26,308 nt of DNA from the IMG/VR virus record IMGVR_UViG_3300010883_000372, positions 1 to 26,308 of that record. One strand, written 5' to 3'. The notes below the pieces were generated by a model that saw nothing but the letters and a program-made list of their open reading frames with translations, ran no database searches and had not been told where the DNA came from. Positions 1 to 7,741 of this stretch are shown here, in pieces; position 1 is the first letter of the stretch, and each line of letters opens with the position of its first letter. Made by a program: the position numbers and the translations under genes. This DNA is from a virus.

Positions 1-168
1 AGTTGCTGACATTCCCATATTAATTACTAAATCAAGTAAAATCAACCATCCATGACCGCTATACTTATCCTTATTATCCTGTCTGTAATTAAACAGAAAT
101 ATCCAAAATGATGAAAATAATACCAATCCAAGCATCATCATTTCAGAAGTGTTAAATAAATCAATCAT
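1..168 (-). CDS. Small membrane protein, 3' end beyond window (partial)
   Basis: An open frame starts at an ATG at 168-166 and runs off the left edge with no stop (56 codons visible). The product begins MIDLFNTSEMMMLGLVLFSS and continues as one strongly hydrophobic stretch (residues about 10-27, rich in Leu, Phe, Trp and Ile), then a charged, Asp/Lys-rich segment and a second hydrophobic stretch near the edge. It therefore looks like an inner-membrane protein with two short spans. It lies 12 bases downstream of another tiny membrane-protein gene, in the same direction as the virion genes. I do not recognise the family. In T4-like phages this stretch follows the small-terminase gene and often precedes gp17. 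Confidence 0.55.
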   Translation of the reverse strand, partial: MIDLFNTSEMMMLGLVLFSSFWIFLFNYRQDNKDKYSGHGWLILLDLVINMGMSAT

Positions 169-180
169 ATTATGTTACCT

Positions 181-351
181 TTATTTTCCTTCAATTCTAT
201 TAAAAAATTCTATAGATTTTATAAGTTGTTCAATCTGATCTGTATGTGACAGTGATTGATATATAAGTAATCCAAATGTGAATAGAACTATAAACCATAA
301 ACATGTGAATGATATTAACACAAGTTTAGATATTAATTCTTCTTCTTTCAT
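181..351 (-). CDS. Tiny single-span membrane protein (56 aa)
   Basis: A complete 56-codon frame starts at ATG 351-349 and ends with TAA at 183-181. The product starts MKEEELISKL, has one hydrophobic span at about residues 10-31 (VLISFTCLWFIVLFTFGLLI), and ends in a mixed charged tail, NRIEGK. The acidic N-terminus and single span suggest a small inner-membrane protein. Its start overlaps the stop of the upstream 86-residue gene as ATGA, the coupling seen across this module, which supports it being real despite its size. The function is unknown; small phage membrane peptides can act in lysis or superinfection exclusion, but nothing here distinguishes these. Confidence 0.6.
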   Translation of the reverse strand: MKEEELISKLVLISFTCLWFIVLFTFGLLIYQSLSHTDQIEQLIKSIEFFNRIEGK

Positions 352-608
352 TTATCTTCCAATTGATAATTAAATGCTTTTGTATCATTTGATGCTGGTT
401 TTGCCATTGGTCTAAGCCAAACATGAATTACCATACTACTCGTTGGTGATGGAAATTTAAAGGTTGGTTTACCCCTTCTCATACCAATATCATCAGTTGC
501 ATTTACTGGATGTCTTGCAAGTTTACGTTTCTTGATTTCATCACTAACTGCTTTGTCAAGTTTTCTGTCTAAACGCGTTTCTTTGAGATATTCTTTAAAA
601 TTTATCAT
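348..608 (-). CDS. Conserved-looking hypothetical protein downstream of gp16
   Basis: This 86-residue protein is highly basic in its first 35 residues (MINFKEYLKETRLDRKLDKA, then KKRKLARH) and has a Pro/Ser-containing middle (PTFKFPSPTSS) and an acidic C-terminus. No transmembrane segment or known catalytic motif is visible. The start ATG overlaps the stop of the small-terminase gene as ATGA, and its own stop overlaps the next gene in the same way, so it is translated as part of the virion/packaging operon. A MxxFKEYLxE beginning is common among T4-like phage proteins. A DNA- or terminase-associated role is possible from its charge and position, but that is inference only. Confidence 0.6.
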   Translation of the reverse strand: MINFKEYLKETRLDRKLDKAVSDEIKKRKLARHPVNATDDIGMRRGKPTFKFPSPTSSMVIHVWLRPMAKPASNDTKAFNYQLEDK

Positions 609-1009
609 TTATTCTTCTTATCCTTTATCAACTTTAATAAATCTGTAGTTGATCCAACATACAAATTATTATTAACTGATGCTGGTCCTGTTGGTCCTTT
701 ATTTGTTAATTCTTTTTTAACTTTTTGAAGATTTATCAATTTTTCATTAGTTTCACCAAGATTTTTAATCAACTGTGAAGCAACTTCAAAATGTCTTGCA
801 TGTTCAGTCGATTTTGCTATTTCTAATAATTCATCTAATGCGTCATGCCCCTTTTCCATTAGATTATAATAATTTTCTCTTGAGTATGTGTAATCAGTTT
901 TAAAATCCTCATCATCTGAATCTACTGTTAATCTTTTTTCTACCTTTTCTGGAAGAGTTGTTATTGGATCTTCAACCAAAACTTCTTGAACTAAATCTTT
1001 TACGTCCAT
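605..1009 (-). CDS. gp16: Terminase small subunit, gp16-like
   Basis: This 134-residue protein sits immediately downstream of the gp15 homologue, the T4 position of gene 16, which encodes the regulatory small subunit of the DNA-packaging terminase. The central helix-rich segment (about residues 62-104) carries the family pattern: ARHFEVASQLIKNL, then NEKLINLQKVKKEL, that is, a conserved R-x-x-E-V-x-x-x-L-I-K followed by a Leu/Lys-rich coiled coil. The N-terminus is acidic and the C-terminus basic (LIKDKKNK). The length is slightly short of T4 gp16, in line with marine T4-like versions as I remember them. It overlaps gp15 by 10 bases. The large subunit (gp17) is not in the window and is expected to lie to the left. 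Confidence 0.82.
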   Translation of the reverse strand: MDVKDLVQEVLVEDPITTLPEKVEKRLTVDSDDEDFKTDYTYSRENYYNLMEKGHDALDELLEIAKSTEHARHFEVASQLIKNLGETNEKLINLQKVKKELTNKGPTGPASVNNNLYVGSTTDLLKLIKDKKNK

Positions 1010-1905
1010 GCTACATCGTCTCCATCAAGTGTTAAACTAAACCCAAAATCATCATCCATCGCCGCATCCTCTGGTTTGGGTTTTATTCCAAGAGTTGCAG
1101 TTGTTTGTGTTGATGTATTTCCTAATAAATTTACGTCTGTAGATTCTAAATAAAGTGTTTCTGAATCTTCAGATATTACGCTATTAGTTGTAAATGCTGT
1201 ACTATCTTCCATAAGAATTGCATCTAAAGAACCAATATCTGGAGTCACCTCTCCCGCAACATTCCCAGGAACTATTAATTGAAGAGATATTTCCTTAATT
1301 TGTTTTCCAGCAGTCGATAATTCTGGATACAGAAAACTTTTCATTGTAAATTGCATATCCCATGATAAAGATCTTCTAGTTTCAAAATCTCCGTCATACG
1401 CATCTGTATAGTTAACAGAATTTAATATAATAGGACAATCGACTGCGATATCCATTAAAGGTACAGTTTTAATAGTTACTGTAAATTCTGGTGTAAAATT
1501 TGGTAAAATCTGTTCAACAATTTGTGCGGCATCTTCTGCATTTTTTGCTAAAATAGCCAAATCAAAAATAAAATTATAAGGAACAGGATTATATTGTGTT
1601 CTCATTGTTCCAGATATAGAAGAAGCATTCTTACCAACGGTATTCAATTTTCTTGTTCCATCATACATTATCTGACTCATCATAAACCCAATTCTAGGTA
1701 AAATTATTGCTGCGGTTCCTGTAAGAGTAGGATTCGCTATTCTAACCATGAATTTTTGTTTTGGGCCGTATGCAACAGGAATCTTTATGGTTTCAAATAC
1801 AACATTATTTGAATCGACTCTTTTAATTGAAATATCATTAAATAAAGAACCAAAGGCAACAACCATTTTTCTGATTGTTTGATGATACGTTGATGTTCCA
1901 AACAT
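1000..1905 (-). CDS. gp15: Tail sheath stabiliser / tail completion protein gp15
   Basis: The N-terminus, MFGTSTYHQTIRKMVVAFGS followed by LFNDISIKR, is the signature of T4 gp15, which caps the tail and sheath and joins the tail to the neck. Further family features are the IPVAYGPKQKFMVRI segment (about residues 42-56), the PRIGFMMSQIMYD segment (about 70-82), and QYNPVPYNFIFDLAI (about 104-118). At 301 residues it is somewhat longer than T4 gp15 (about 270), with an extra Thr/Asp-rich acidic C-terminus. Its start codon shares one base with the gp14 stop (TAATG). It acts in virion assembly in the host cytoplasm. The identification rests on sequence signature plus synteny and is firm. Confidence 0.93.
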   Translation of the reverse strand: MFGTSTYHQTIRKMVVAFGSLFNDISIKRVDSNNVVFETIKIPVAYGPKQKFMVRIANPTLTGTAAIILPRIGFMMSQIMYDGTRKLNTVGKNASSISGTMRTQYNPVPYNFIFDLAILAKNAEDAAQIVEQILPNFTPEFTVTIKTVPLMDIAVDCPIILNSVNYTDAYDGDFETRRSLSWDMQFTMKSFLYPELSTAGKQIKEISLQLIVPGNVAGEVTPDIGSLDAILMEDSTAFTTNSVISEDSETLYLESTDVNLLGNTSTQTTATLGIKPKPEDAAMDDDFGFSLTLDGDDVAWT

Positions 1906-2750
1906 TATATGTTACCTTCAGAAAATGGATCTCTATCAGTGAAATCAAATATTGAATCACTTTCAGTTTGAATTCCTAAATTATTCGCCAGTGGATCTGT
2001 TAGAATTACCTGATTATTCGGCACTGCTGTCATAGACCAAGATGCAGTACTTGATGCACCCACAACATCATATACTGTAGTAATAGTACCAACAATATTT
2101 CCAACTCTCAAAGTTTTTGTAGTAGCATTCCAAGACAAAACTTTCATCGAAGCTTCGCCATTGTTGACTGTTTCTCCCGTCGAATAATTTCCTGATCCTG
2201 AAGTAAATACCAAGTCCATTGAATATCCATAATCCACTTCAATATCATCGATTGCTGAAATGCCAGTATCGATATCCTCATGACTGTACTCAAACGTTTC
2301 ACAAGTAAGAGTATATATTGGAAGATTCCCCAACTGATAAAATACCTTTTCGTGTTCAACAAATCTAACTTCAAATAATTTATCATTTAATGGAAAATAT
2401 ATTAAATCTCCTTCATATGGTCTATCAAGTCTTCCTACTATTTCTTCATCTTTCCACCGTCTTTGAGCAACATCTAAAATTACTTGATCTCGTATTTCAA
2501 GCCCAAATTGTCCTACCATATCACCTTCACCACTAAATCCATCAGTTGAATCTATATACATTTCTATTATATGTGCTCCTGTAAATTTAGAAGCGACGTC
2601 TTCACTATACAAATTATCTACTGCGACTGATGTTCTAGGCAGATAACTTATATCTATTCCATGTATTTTAATCGATTCTTCTACCAAATCGTTCAGTAAA
2701 TTTTGTTCTGGTTGAAAATCAACATTTTGAAAATATGTAGATACTGGCAT
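1905..2750 (-). CDS. gp14: Neck protein gp14
   Basis: The 281-residue product shows the T4 gp14 neck-protein pattern. It has an early SVAVDNLYSEDVASKFTGAH segment, then IIEMYIDSTDGFSGEGD, FGLEIRDQVILDVAQRRW and RPYEGDLIYFPLNDKLFEV, spread over about residues 40-130. These are the hallmarks of the head-completion/neck family. gp14 and gp13 form the connector between the portal and the tail. The gene lies directly downstream of gp13 (3-base gap) and upstream of gp15, exactly the T4 order. The C-terminal third (residues about 175-250) is Ser/Thr/Gly-rich and beta-like, consistent with the somewhat larger size than the T4 protein (256 residues). Confidence 0.9.
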   Translation of the reverse strand: MPVSTYFQNVDFQPEQNLLNDLVEESIKIHGIDISYLPRTSVAVDNLYSEDVASKFTGAHIIEMYIDSTDGFSGEGDMVGQFGLEIRDQVILDVAQRRWKDEEIVGRLDRPYEGDLIYFPLNDKLFEVRFVEHEKVFYQLGNLPIYTLTCETFEYSHEDIDTGISAIDDIEVDYGYSMDLVFTSGSGNYSTGETVNNGEASMKVLSWNATTKTLRVGNIVGTITTVYDVVGASSTASWSMTAVPNNQVILTDPLANNLGIQTESDSIFDFTDRDPFSEGNI

Positions 2751-2753
2751 TTA

Positions 2754-3500
2754 TTATCCTACTGCAAAGTCGACTGGGAATTGATATTTTCCTTCTAAAT
2801 CTTGTAACAATATTTCTATATTTGATTTAGCTTCATCTAAAATTCTACCACCATCTAAAGTGGTTCCTCCAGGTAATTGTGTACCTTGATATTTAATTAA
2901 ATTGTTTCCCCATTGTTTTCTAAACAATTCTGTAGTGTATTGTTTTAACCACATATCATTAAAAACATCCGTATGTGTAGTTGGATCAACGATTTGTACA
3001 CATTCAGCAACAAGATAATCCCCCACATTAAATTCCTTAGACCAATCAACATCAACATATAATCTATCCTGATGCCTAGAAAATCTCATTCCTGGTTTCC
3101 CACTAAATACTTCTTGAAGTACTCCTAAATGTTGTTGTACTTGATAGTATGATACTATTGAAGTTTTGGTCAAATCATAAATATCATTTAAATATAATTG
3201 ATATCTAACATCAAACATGTTCTTTGTTGATCCACTATCCAAAGGAAAAACGGCTATAACACCAATAGTTGCCTCTAATAATGTAACGTATGAGTTATCA
3301 ATATCATCTTGTGTTATTTCGTGTTTTAAATATGTTTTAATTGTGGCATCTCCATGAAATTCTTGATACATTTGAAGACCTTCTTCCAATCTATCTTCCA
3401 GTTGATCCTCTTCAACATTGATCTGAATAACTGGTTTCCCTAATGCCCTTAAACAATATTCTCTTAATTCTGTTCTTGACGCTGGTTGTGTAGCTGACAT
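2754..3500 (-). CDS. gp13: Neck protein gp13
   Basis: This is a 248-residue homologue of the T4 gp13 head-completion (neck) protein. It begins with a helical segment typical of the family, REYCLRALGKPVIQINVEED, followed by QLEDRLEEGLQMYQEFH (about residues 13-50), and continues with FDVRYQLYLNDIYDL and the basic/aromatic DVDWSKEFNVGDYLVAECV region. It is shorter than T4 gp13 (309 residues), as I recall for marine T4-like phages. It is the first gene of the leftward virion operon; the 57 bases upstream hold a divergent control region with a late-promoter-like ACTAAATA about 39 bases before the start. gp14 follows after three bases. Confidence 0.86.
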   Translation of the reverse strand: MSATQPASRTELREYCLRALGKPVIQINVEEDQLEDRLEEGLQMYQEFHGDATIKTYLKHEITQDDIDNSYVTLLEATIGVIAVFPLDSGSTKNMFDVRYQLYLNDIYDLTKTSIVSYYQVQQHLGVLQEVFSGKPGMRFSRHQDRLYVDVDWSKEFNVGDYLVAECVQIVDPTTHTDVFNDMWLKQYTTELFRKQWGNNLIKYQGTQLPGGTTLDGGRILDEAKSNIEILLQDLEGKYQFPVDFAVG

Positions 3501-3517
3501 AATGTTCCTATAACGGC

Positions 3518-3538
3518 GTTAATATATGTTATATTAAC
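3518..3538. repeat. Perfect 9-bp inverted repeat in divergent intergenic region
   Basis: GTTAATATA and TATATTAAC form exact 9-base arms around a 3-base TGT spacer. The palindrome sits between the leftward gp13 gene and the rightward epimerase gene, 17 bases from the gp13 start and 19 bases from the epimerase start. It could be an operator for a dimeric regulator, or a weak hairpin in either leader transcript. The stem is AT-rich and has no following T-run on either strand that would make a convincing terminator, so an operator is the simpler reading. AT-rich DNA produces chance palindromes, which limits confidence. Confidence 0.45.
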
Positions 3539-3546
3539 TATTTAGT
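3539..3546 (-). promoter_or_regulatory. Late-promoter-like motif upstream of gp13
   Basis: On the minus strand this reads ACTAAATA, close to the T4-type late promoter octamer TATAAATA (two mismatches). It lies about 39 bases upstream of the gp13 start codon, almost the same spacing as the perfect octamer upstream of the gene that starts at 7728. Virion genes are late genes in T4-like phages, so a late promoter is expected here. The match is imperfect. Confidence 0.4.
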
Positions 3547-3557
3547 AAGGTAAGTTT

Positions 3558-4229
3558 ATGGAAATTTTGATTACTGGACATAATGGTTTCATTGGATCTA
3601 ACCTTTACAATTTTCTTAATTCATATCATAATATTTATGGAATTGATTACCCAAATGATCTATTAACTGCCCCCCTACCCAAAGTTGACTGTGTAATACA
3701 CTTAGCCGGTTCAACAGGTGTTAGAGAGAGTCATAAAAATCCTAAAAAATATTTAGATAATAATATAAAAACAACTAAAAGAATATTTGACCACTATAAA
3801 GATACAAAAATATTATTTGCTTCTACTTCTTCTGTACAAGATCTTAAAAGTCCATATGCATGTTCCAAATATGCATGTGAACTTATGGCGCCGGAAAATG
3901 TTGTTATTATGAGGTTTTTTACTGTTTGGGGAGATTATAAGTATAGAAAAGATATGTTATATGGACTAGCCATAGAAGGTAAATTAGACTATATTACTGA
4001 ACATAAAAGAGATTTTACTCATGTATATGAAGTTTGTAGAGCCATTAAAATACTAATAGATAAAGGAGTTGGTGGAGAACTTTATGAAATTGGTCACGGA
4101 AAACCAATATCCCCCCTTGACTTTTTGAAAAAGATAGGGTATAATAAGGTGTTACCGTTTAGGAAAGTTGAAGGTGAATCTAATATAACTTGTGCAGATC
4201 CAACTAAAATGGAAGAATTGGGATGGTAA
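3558..4229 (+). CDS. NAD-dependent epimerase/dehydratase (SDR, nucleotide-sugar type)
   Basis: The 223-residue protein starts with a Rossmann dinucleotide-binding motif, GHNGFIG (residues 7-13), followed by the extended-SDR features VIHLAG (about 46-51), a Ser/Thr cluster STSS (89-92) and the catalytic Y100-x-x-x-K104 in SPYACSKYACE. The later DFTHVYEVCRAI segment (152-163) is typical of nucleotide-sugar epimerases such as GalE/RmlB relatives. It would oxidise, epimerise or dehydrate a sugar nucleotide in the cytoplasm. It is short for the family (about 300 residues), mainly in the C-terminal substrate-binding part. It is one of only two plus-strand genes and overlaps the downstream methyltransferase by seven bases. 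AAGG about ten bases before the ATG serves as ribosome-binding site. Confidence 0.85.
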   Translation: MEILITGHNGFIGSNLYNFLNSYHNIYGIDYPNDLLTAPLPKVDCVIHLAGSTGVRESHKNPKKYLDNNIKTTKRIFDHYKDTKILFASTSSVQDLKSPYACSKYACELMAPENVVIMRFFTVWGDYKYRKDMLYGLAIEGKLDYITEHKRDFTHVYEVCRAIKILIDKGVGGELYEIGHGKPISPLDFLKKIGYNKVLPFRKVEGESNITCADPTKMEELGW

Positions 4230-4744
4230 TTGACTACTTTAAAAATGATTGGAAACCTAATTGGAGCAAATATTCTTATAGCGGTTGGGAACTTCTAAAC
4301 AAAATATCAAATAATGAAACCATACTTGATATAGGTTGTGGTTATAATCTCTTTAAAGGACGTTATGGTGATAAATTATATGGTATTGATCCCGCCAATG
4401 ACAGTGCAGATGAAGTAATATCTATTGAAAAATTCGATGCTGACGGTAAACAATGGGATGTGGTTTTATGTCTCGGTAGTTTAAATTTTGGATCTATAGA
4501 AGATGTTGAGCCACAAGTACAAAAAGCTGTAAAATTAACCAAAGTTGGTGGAAGATTATATTGGAGACAAAATCCAGGACTAAATGATCATCGTTGGAAA
4601 AATCAAGAAAATATTACATTTTTTCCTTGGACATTTGATCTGAATTATAAATGGGCAAAAAAATATGGATGCACAGTTATGGGAATGTTATGGGATGACG
4701 CTAGAATTTATTCAGAATGGATTAAGGAGAATGAATGTGTTTAA
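4223..4744 (+). CDS. Class I SAM-dependent methyltransferase
   Basis: This 173-residue protein carries motif I of class I methyltransferases, TILDIGCGYN (residues 33-42), followed by an acidic residue in the second strand (LYGIDPAND, about 52-60) and a motif IV-like segment WDVVLCLGSLNFG (about 79-91). A post-motif stretch, KLTKVGGRLYWRQNP (about 105-119), matches the usual 'leader' strand before the C-terminal part. The substrate is unknown; its coupling to the epimerase suggests a sugar or surface-glycan intermediate. The 3' end overlaps the end of the convergent TctC-like gene by 23 bases, so no terminator fits between them. Confidence 0.78.
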   Translation: MVIDYFKNDWKPNWSKYSYSGWELLNKISNNETILDIGCGYNLFKGRYGDKLYGIDPANDSADEVISIEKFDADGKQWDVVLCLGSLNFGSIEDVEPQVQKAVKLTKVGGRLYWRQNPGLNDHRWKNQENITFFPWTFDLNYKWAKKYGCTVMGMLWDDARIYSEWIKENECV

Positions 4745-5837
4745 CTACTGCTTTATAACCTAGTCCTTCATTAACAAATCTTACTGCATTTTTTAATGTT
4801 GATTCATTTACCGCTTCATACATTCTTTTTACAATAAACTCAGAGTCTTGTCCAATAAATACCCCATAATTTCCTAATTTTTTTAATCTTTCTTTTTGAA
4901 ATTCCTCATCGAACCACGTTTTTGTTGCAATTGTTACCATATCATGATAATATACACTATCCTTAGTCACAAAAAAACTTTTTTGAATACCATCTCTCCA
5001 CAATCTCAATAAAACATATGCATCATAAACCTCTCCTTTGGGTTTAAATCCATGAGTTTGTTCAAATATATAATCGAAACATAATCCTTTAAGTTCAGGA
5101 TTTGGATCATCTACCCATTGACCTGTTTTATAATTCATTTGACAATGATGAAACCATATTTCAAGTTCATTGTTAGATAATGCTTTTTTATATTTTGCAT
5201 TACCTGTATAATTCTGAAAGGTGTCTCTACTTACATTCAATTCTCCATTTACAAATGCTACAATCCGCGCTCCTCCACTTTTCATACCTTTAACAATAAT
5301 TACTCTATCTTTAAAACATTTCATAAATTTATCCATATCATTAGTCTCTGGACACACCATTAGTCCCGCCGCGAAATGGTCTGGTTCTGATCCACCCCCA
5401 GGATTAAGTGCGAATTTTTGTTTATGGAATTTTGGATTATAATCTATCCTTTTGGGAATAAGCATATTACCAGGATGAATTAATATTGGTTTATATTTTC
5501 TAAAATCATAATTTCCAACATCTTCTAATAATGTTGCCATAGCATTTCCACCATGACTAGTCATCATATAATTACCGTATTTCAATTTACTTTCAAATTT
5601 TCTTAGAGCATTTTTTCCTCTATTTCCTGGGATATATTTAAAATCTATTTGTTCAATATTACCTGATAAATTATTATTCATATGTTTACCCCAAAGCCAT
5701 GCCCATCTCGAGGTTCCTCCTGGCTTTGGTGAACTAGGAATAACTGCATACATTGTATCAGCATTAACCTGACTGACCATAACCATTGTACCAAAAACAA
5801 ACAACATACATAATACTAATTGAATAAATTTAAACAT
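4722..5837 (-). CDS. tctC: TctC-like periplasmic solute-binding protein of a TTT transporter
   Basis: The 371-residue product has a clear Sec signal peptide: basic MFKF, then a hydrophobic core to about residue 22, and a plausible cleavage after VNA (residue 26). The mature part resembles the Bug/TctC receptor family of tripartite tricarboxylate transporters: YAVIPSSPKPGGTSRW near the start (the usual phosphate/carboxylate-loop region), then YIPGNRGKNAL and MMTSHGGNAM. It would bind a carboxylate or related solute in the periplasm and deliver it to the permease encoded just upstream; the two genes overlap by eight bases. It is longer and more diverged than a typical TctC (about 320 residues). 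The ligand cannot be predicted. Confidence comes mainly from its pairing with TctA. Confidence 0.72.
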   Translation of the reverse strand: MFKFIQLVLCMLFVFGTMVMVSQVNADTMYAVIPSSPKPGGTSRWAWLWGKHMNNNLSGNIEQIDFKYIPGNRGKNALRKFESKLKYGNYMMTSHGGNAMATLLEDVGNYDFRKYKPILIHPGNMLIPKRIDYNPKFHKQKFALNPGGGSEPDHFAAGLMVCPETNDMDKFMKCFKDRVIIVKGMKSGGARIVAFVNGELNVSRDTFQNYTGNAKYKKALSNNELEIWFHHCQMNYKTGQWVDDPNPELKGLCFDYIFEQTHGFKPKGEVYDAYVLLRLWRDGIQKSFFVTKDSVYYHDMVTIATKTWFDEEFQKERLKKLGNYGVFIGQDSEFIVKRMYEAVNESTLKNAVRFVNEGLGYKAVVKHIHSP

Positions 5838-7275
5838 AATCCACCTTTACTTTTTTACTCAAAATGACCATCAATATTGATAACAACATTATTATAATAA
5901 CGAATGGTCTTATAATTATTTCTTGAAAACTATACAAATCTATCAATTGATATGAAAATTGTTCTAATCTTTCACTCAAAATAAATCCCAACAATACCGC
6001 TGGCCTGCTAATTTTAAAATGCTTCAGCATAAACCCACAAAATGAAAACACAATAAAAAATATTGAATCTTCTAAAATAAATTCATAAAAATTTGAACTT
6101 ATTATTGCCCACCATGTAACAAGTGCAACAAATGCTATGAAAAAATATTTATTGATACGAAATATTTTAGATATCGGCCCAGCTAATAATAATCCAAAAA
6201 ATGTAACTGAAATAGTGCCGACTAGATAACCAATTATTATAGAATTTATAAAATTTTTATCCTCTAATATATATAAATCTCCCATAGGAAATCCAATATA
6301 TTCCCATAATCCCATCGCGATCATTGCCCATGTTGCACCAGGAATACCTATGAGAATAGTGGGTATTAATGCTCCTGCCTTGCCGGCATTATTAACTCCT
6401 TCTGGTGCGACTATACCTTCTGGCGCGCCCTTACCAAATGGAGTTGAAAATACCCTTTTCATTTTTGTCGCTATACTATAAGAAATCCATTCTGAACCGC
6501 CACCACCATATCCCGGCAATAGTCCATAGAAAAACCCAATTAATCCCCCAACAAAACCATGTTTCCATAAACGTATTGCATCAATTATACCTTTTTTTAT
6601 TTGTTTAAAGTCACTATTTTCTTTAACAGATTTCATATCAAATTTACACAATGTATATAATTCTGGAATACAAAATAATCCTGATGCCAATACTGCAATA
6701 CCTATACCGTCATAAAGATAATATTCCATTCCAAATGTAAATCTTGGATTTCCTGTAACATCAGAACCAATTGATCCTAAACCAACACCTATAATTACTG
6801 CTAAAATACCTTTTAATGGTTTATTACTTGATAATAAACTTACACTCAAAAAACTAAACAATATAATAACCCACATCTCAGGAACTTTCATATATTGTAA
6901 AATATATTCATATAATGGAAGAACAATAAGAAATGGAACAAACCAAATAATACCTTGTATACCACTAGTGGTTAATGCTAAACTAATTGCGTAAGAACTT
7001 TGTCCTGCTTTGGTGAGTGGGAATCCATCGACCATTGTCGCCGCAGAAGAATTAGATCCGGGAATTCCAATATAAACTCCTGAAAAACTATCCCCTATTG
7101 TGCACGCAACAACCGCTGCCATAGAAAATGCGACAAATTCATATGGTATATGTGAAAAGTGATTTACAACACTAAACAGCATTATTAGTGCTTTGGTGGG
7201 ACCTGAAACGGGAATTATACCTATAAATAATCCATAAAGTGAACCCAATATAGTCCACATCAACAATTCAAACAT
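5830..7275 (-). CDS. tctA: TctA-family transporter permease (large subunit)
   Basis: This 481-residue polytopic membrane protein has about a dozen hydrophobic spans and the characteristic TctA repeats. The first is GIIPVSGPTKALIML near the N-terminus with GIPGSNSSAATMVDGFPLTK downstream. The second half has FYGLLPGYGGGG and the segment APEGVNNAGKAGALIPTILI followed by GIPGA, which corresponds to the family's ApEaaNNA-x-x-G-x-x-iPtl-x-lGiPG motif. Length matches the family (about 500). In bacteria TctA works with a small membrane subunit TctB and a periplasmic TctC to import carboxylates using an ion gradient; here TctC follows directly but no TctB is seen. Such a transporter in a phage would be an auxiliary metabolic gene acting in the host inner membrane. 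Confidence 0.9.
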   Translation of the reverse strand: MFELLMWTILGSLYGLFIGIIPVSGPTKALIMLFSVVNHFSHIPYEFVAFSMAAVVACTIGDSFSGVYIGIPGSNSSAATMVDGFPLTKAGQSSYAISLALTTSGIQGIIWFVPFLIVLPLYEYILQYMKVPEMWVIILFSFLSVSLLSSNKPLKGILAVIIGVGLGSIGSDVTGNPRFTFGMEYYLYDGIGIAVLASGLFCIPELYTLCKFDMKSVKENSDFKQIKKGIIDAIRLWKHGFVGGLIGFFYGLLPGYGGGGSEWISYSIATKMKRVFSTPFGKGAPEGIVAPEGVNNAGKAGALIPTILIGIPGATWAMIAMGLWEYIGFPMGDLYILEDKNFINSIIIGYLVGTISVTFFGLLLAGPISKIFRINKYFFIAFVALVTWWAIISSNFYEFILEDSIFFIVFSFCGFMLKHFKISRPAVLLGFILSERLEQFSYQLIDLYSFQEIIIRPFVIIIMLLSILMVILSKKVKVDYV

Positions 7276-7290
7276 AATTTTTATAATTCT

Positions 7291-7728
7291 TTATACGGGA
7301 AATACTTCTTTAGCTTCATTATTAAATATAGTTTGACAATTATCACATACTCTCTTTGCATAGTCATTTGCATCAGGAATACCTGTCTCACTTATAATAT
7401 AATGTGCTTTCTCTACTGTTCTAGTCCACCCAATTCCTGCAGGCAATGTATCAAGAGGTTCATCTTTTATTTGGTCCCATCTTTTGTCAGAAAATATAAA
7501 TGTTTTTTGAAATCCATTTCCATTTTGCGTAAGCTCGTCAGTTACTACTAAATCACCATTTTCTAGATCATCATTTATATTATTGTCAGATGCCAGTAGA
7601 TACTGTCCTTTGGCGGCGGCGGCAATGTCATCACTGAACATTGCTAAAGCCTCAGATAAAGTTTCAAATGATGAAAAATCTAATTTTGAAAAAGATTTTT
7701 GAAAAGTTACAATAAGTCTTGCAGACAT
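7291..7728 (-). CDS. Unknown protein, paralogue of neighbour at 7776-8168
   Basis: I do not recognise this 145-residue protein. Its C-terminal half (about residues 72-104) has the pattern GFQKTFIFSDKRWDQI then PLDTLPAGIGWTRTVE, matching GFKITRTWTDERWAIV then PVPVVGNGWNRIE in the next gene upstream. Both also begin MS followed by a beta-like strand (RLIVTF / TTIVIF). They are therefore diverged duplicates. This copy has an extra 35-residue C-terminal tail with a CDNC (C-x-x-C) pair. No signal peptide or membrane segment is seen. It lies behind two late-promoter octamers, so it is likely expressed late, perhaps as a minor virion protein; that is inference. Confidence 0.6.
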   Translation of the reverse strand: MSARLIVTFQKSFSKLDFSSFETLSEALAMFSDDIAAAAKGQYLLASDNNINDDLENGDLVVTDELTQNGNGFQKTFIFSDKRWDQIKDEPLDTLPAGIGWTRTVEKAHYIISETGIPDANDYAKRVCDNCQTIFNNEAKEVFPV

Positions 7729-7741
7729 TTTAAATTCCTTT

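Noticed and set aside
2144-2386. 80-codon minus-strand frame inside gp14
   Set aside because: It is another reading frame within the well-supported gp14 gene and has no recognisable features.
5221-7551. Plus-strand open frames of 60-75 codons opposite the TctC, TctA and 145-residue genes (for example 5221-5442, 6405-6608, 7333-7551)
   Set aside because: They lie wholly opposite convincing genes, and their products show no domain motifs. AT-rich genes read backward often leave such frames.
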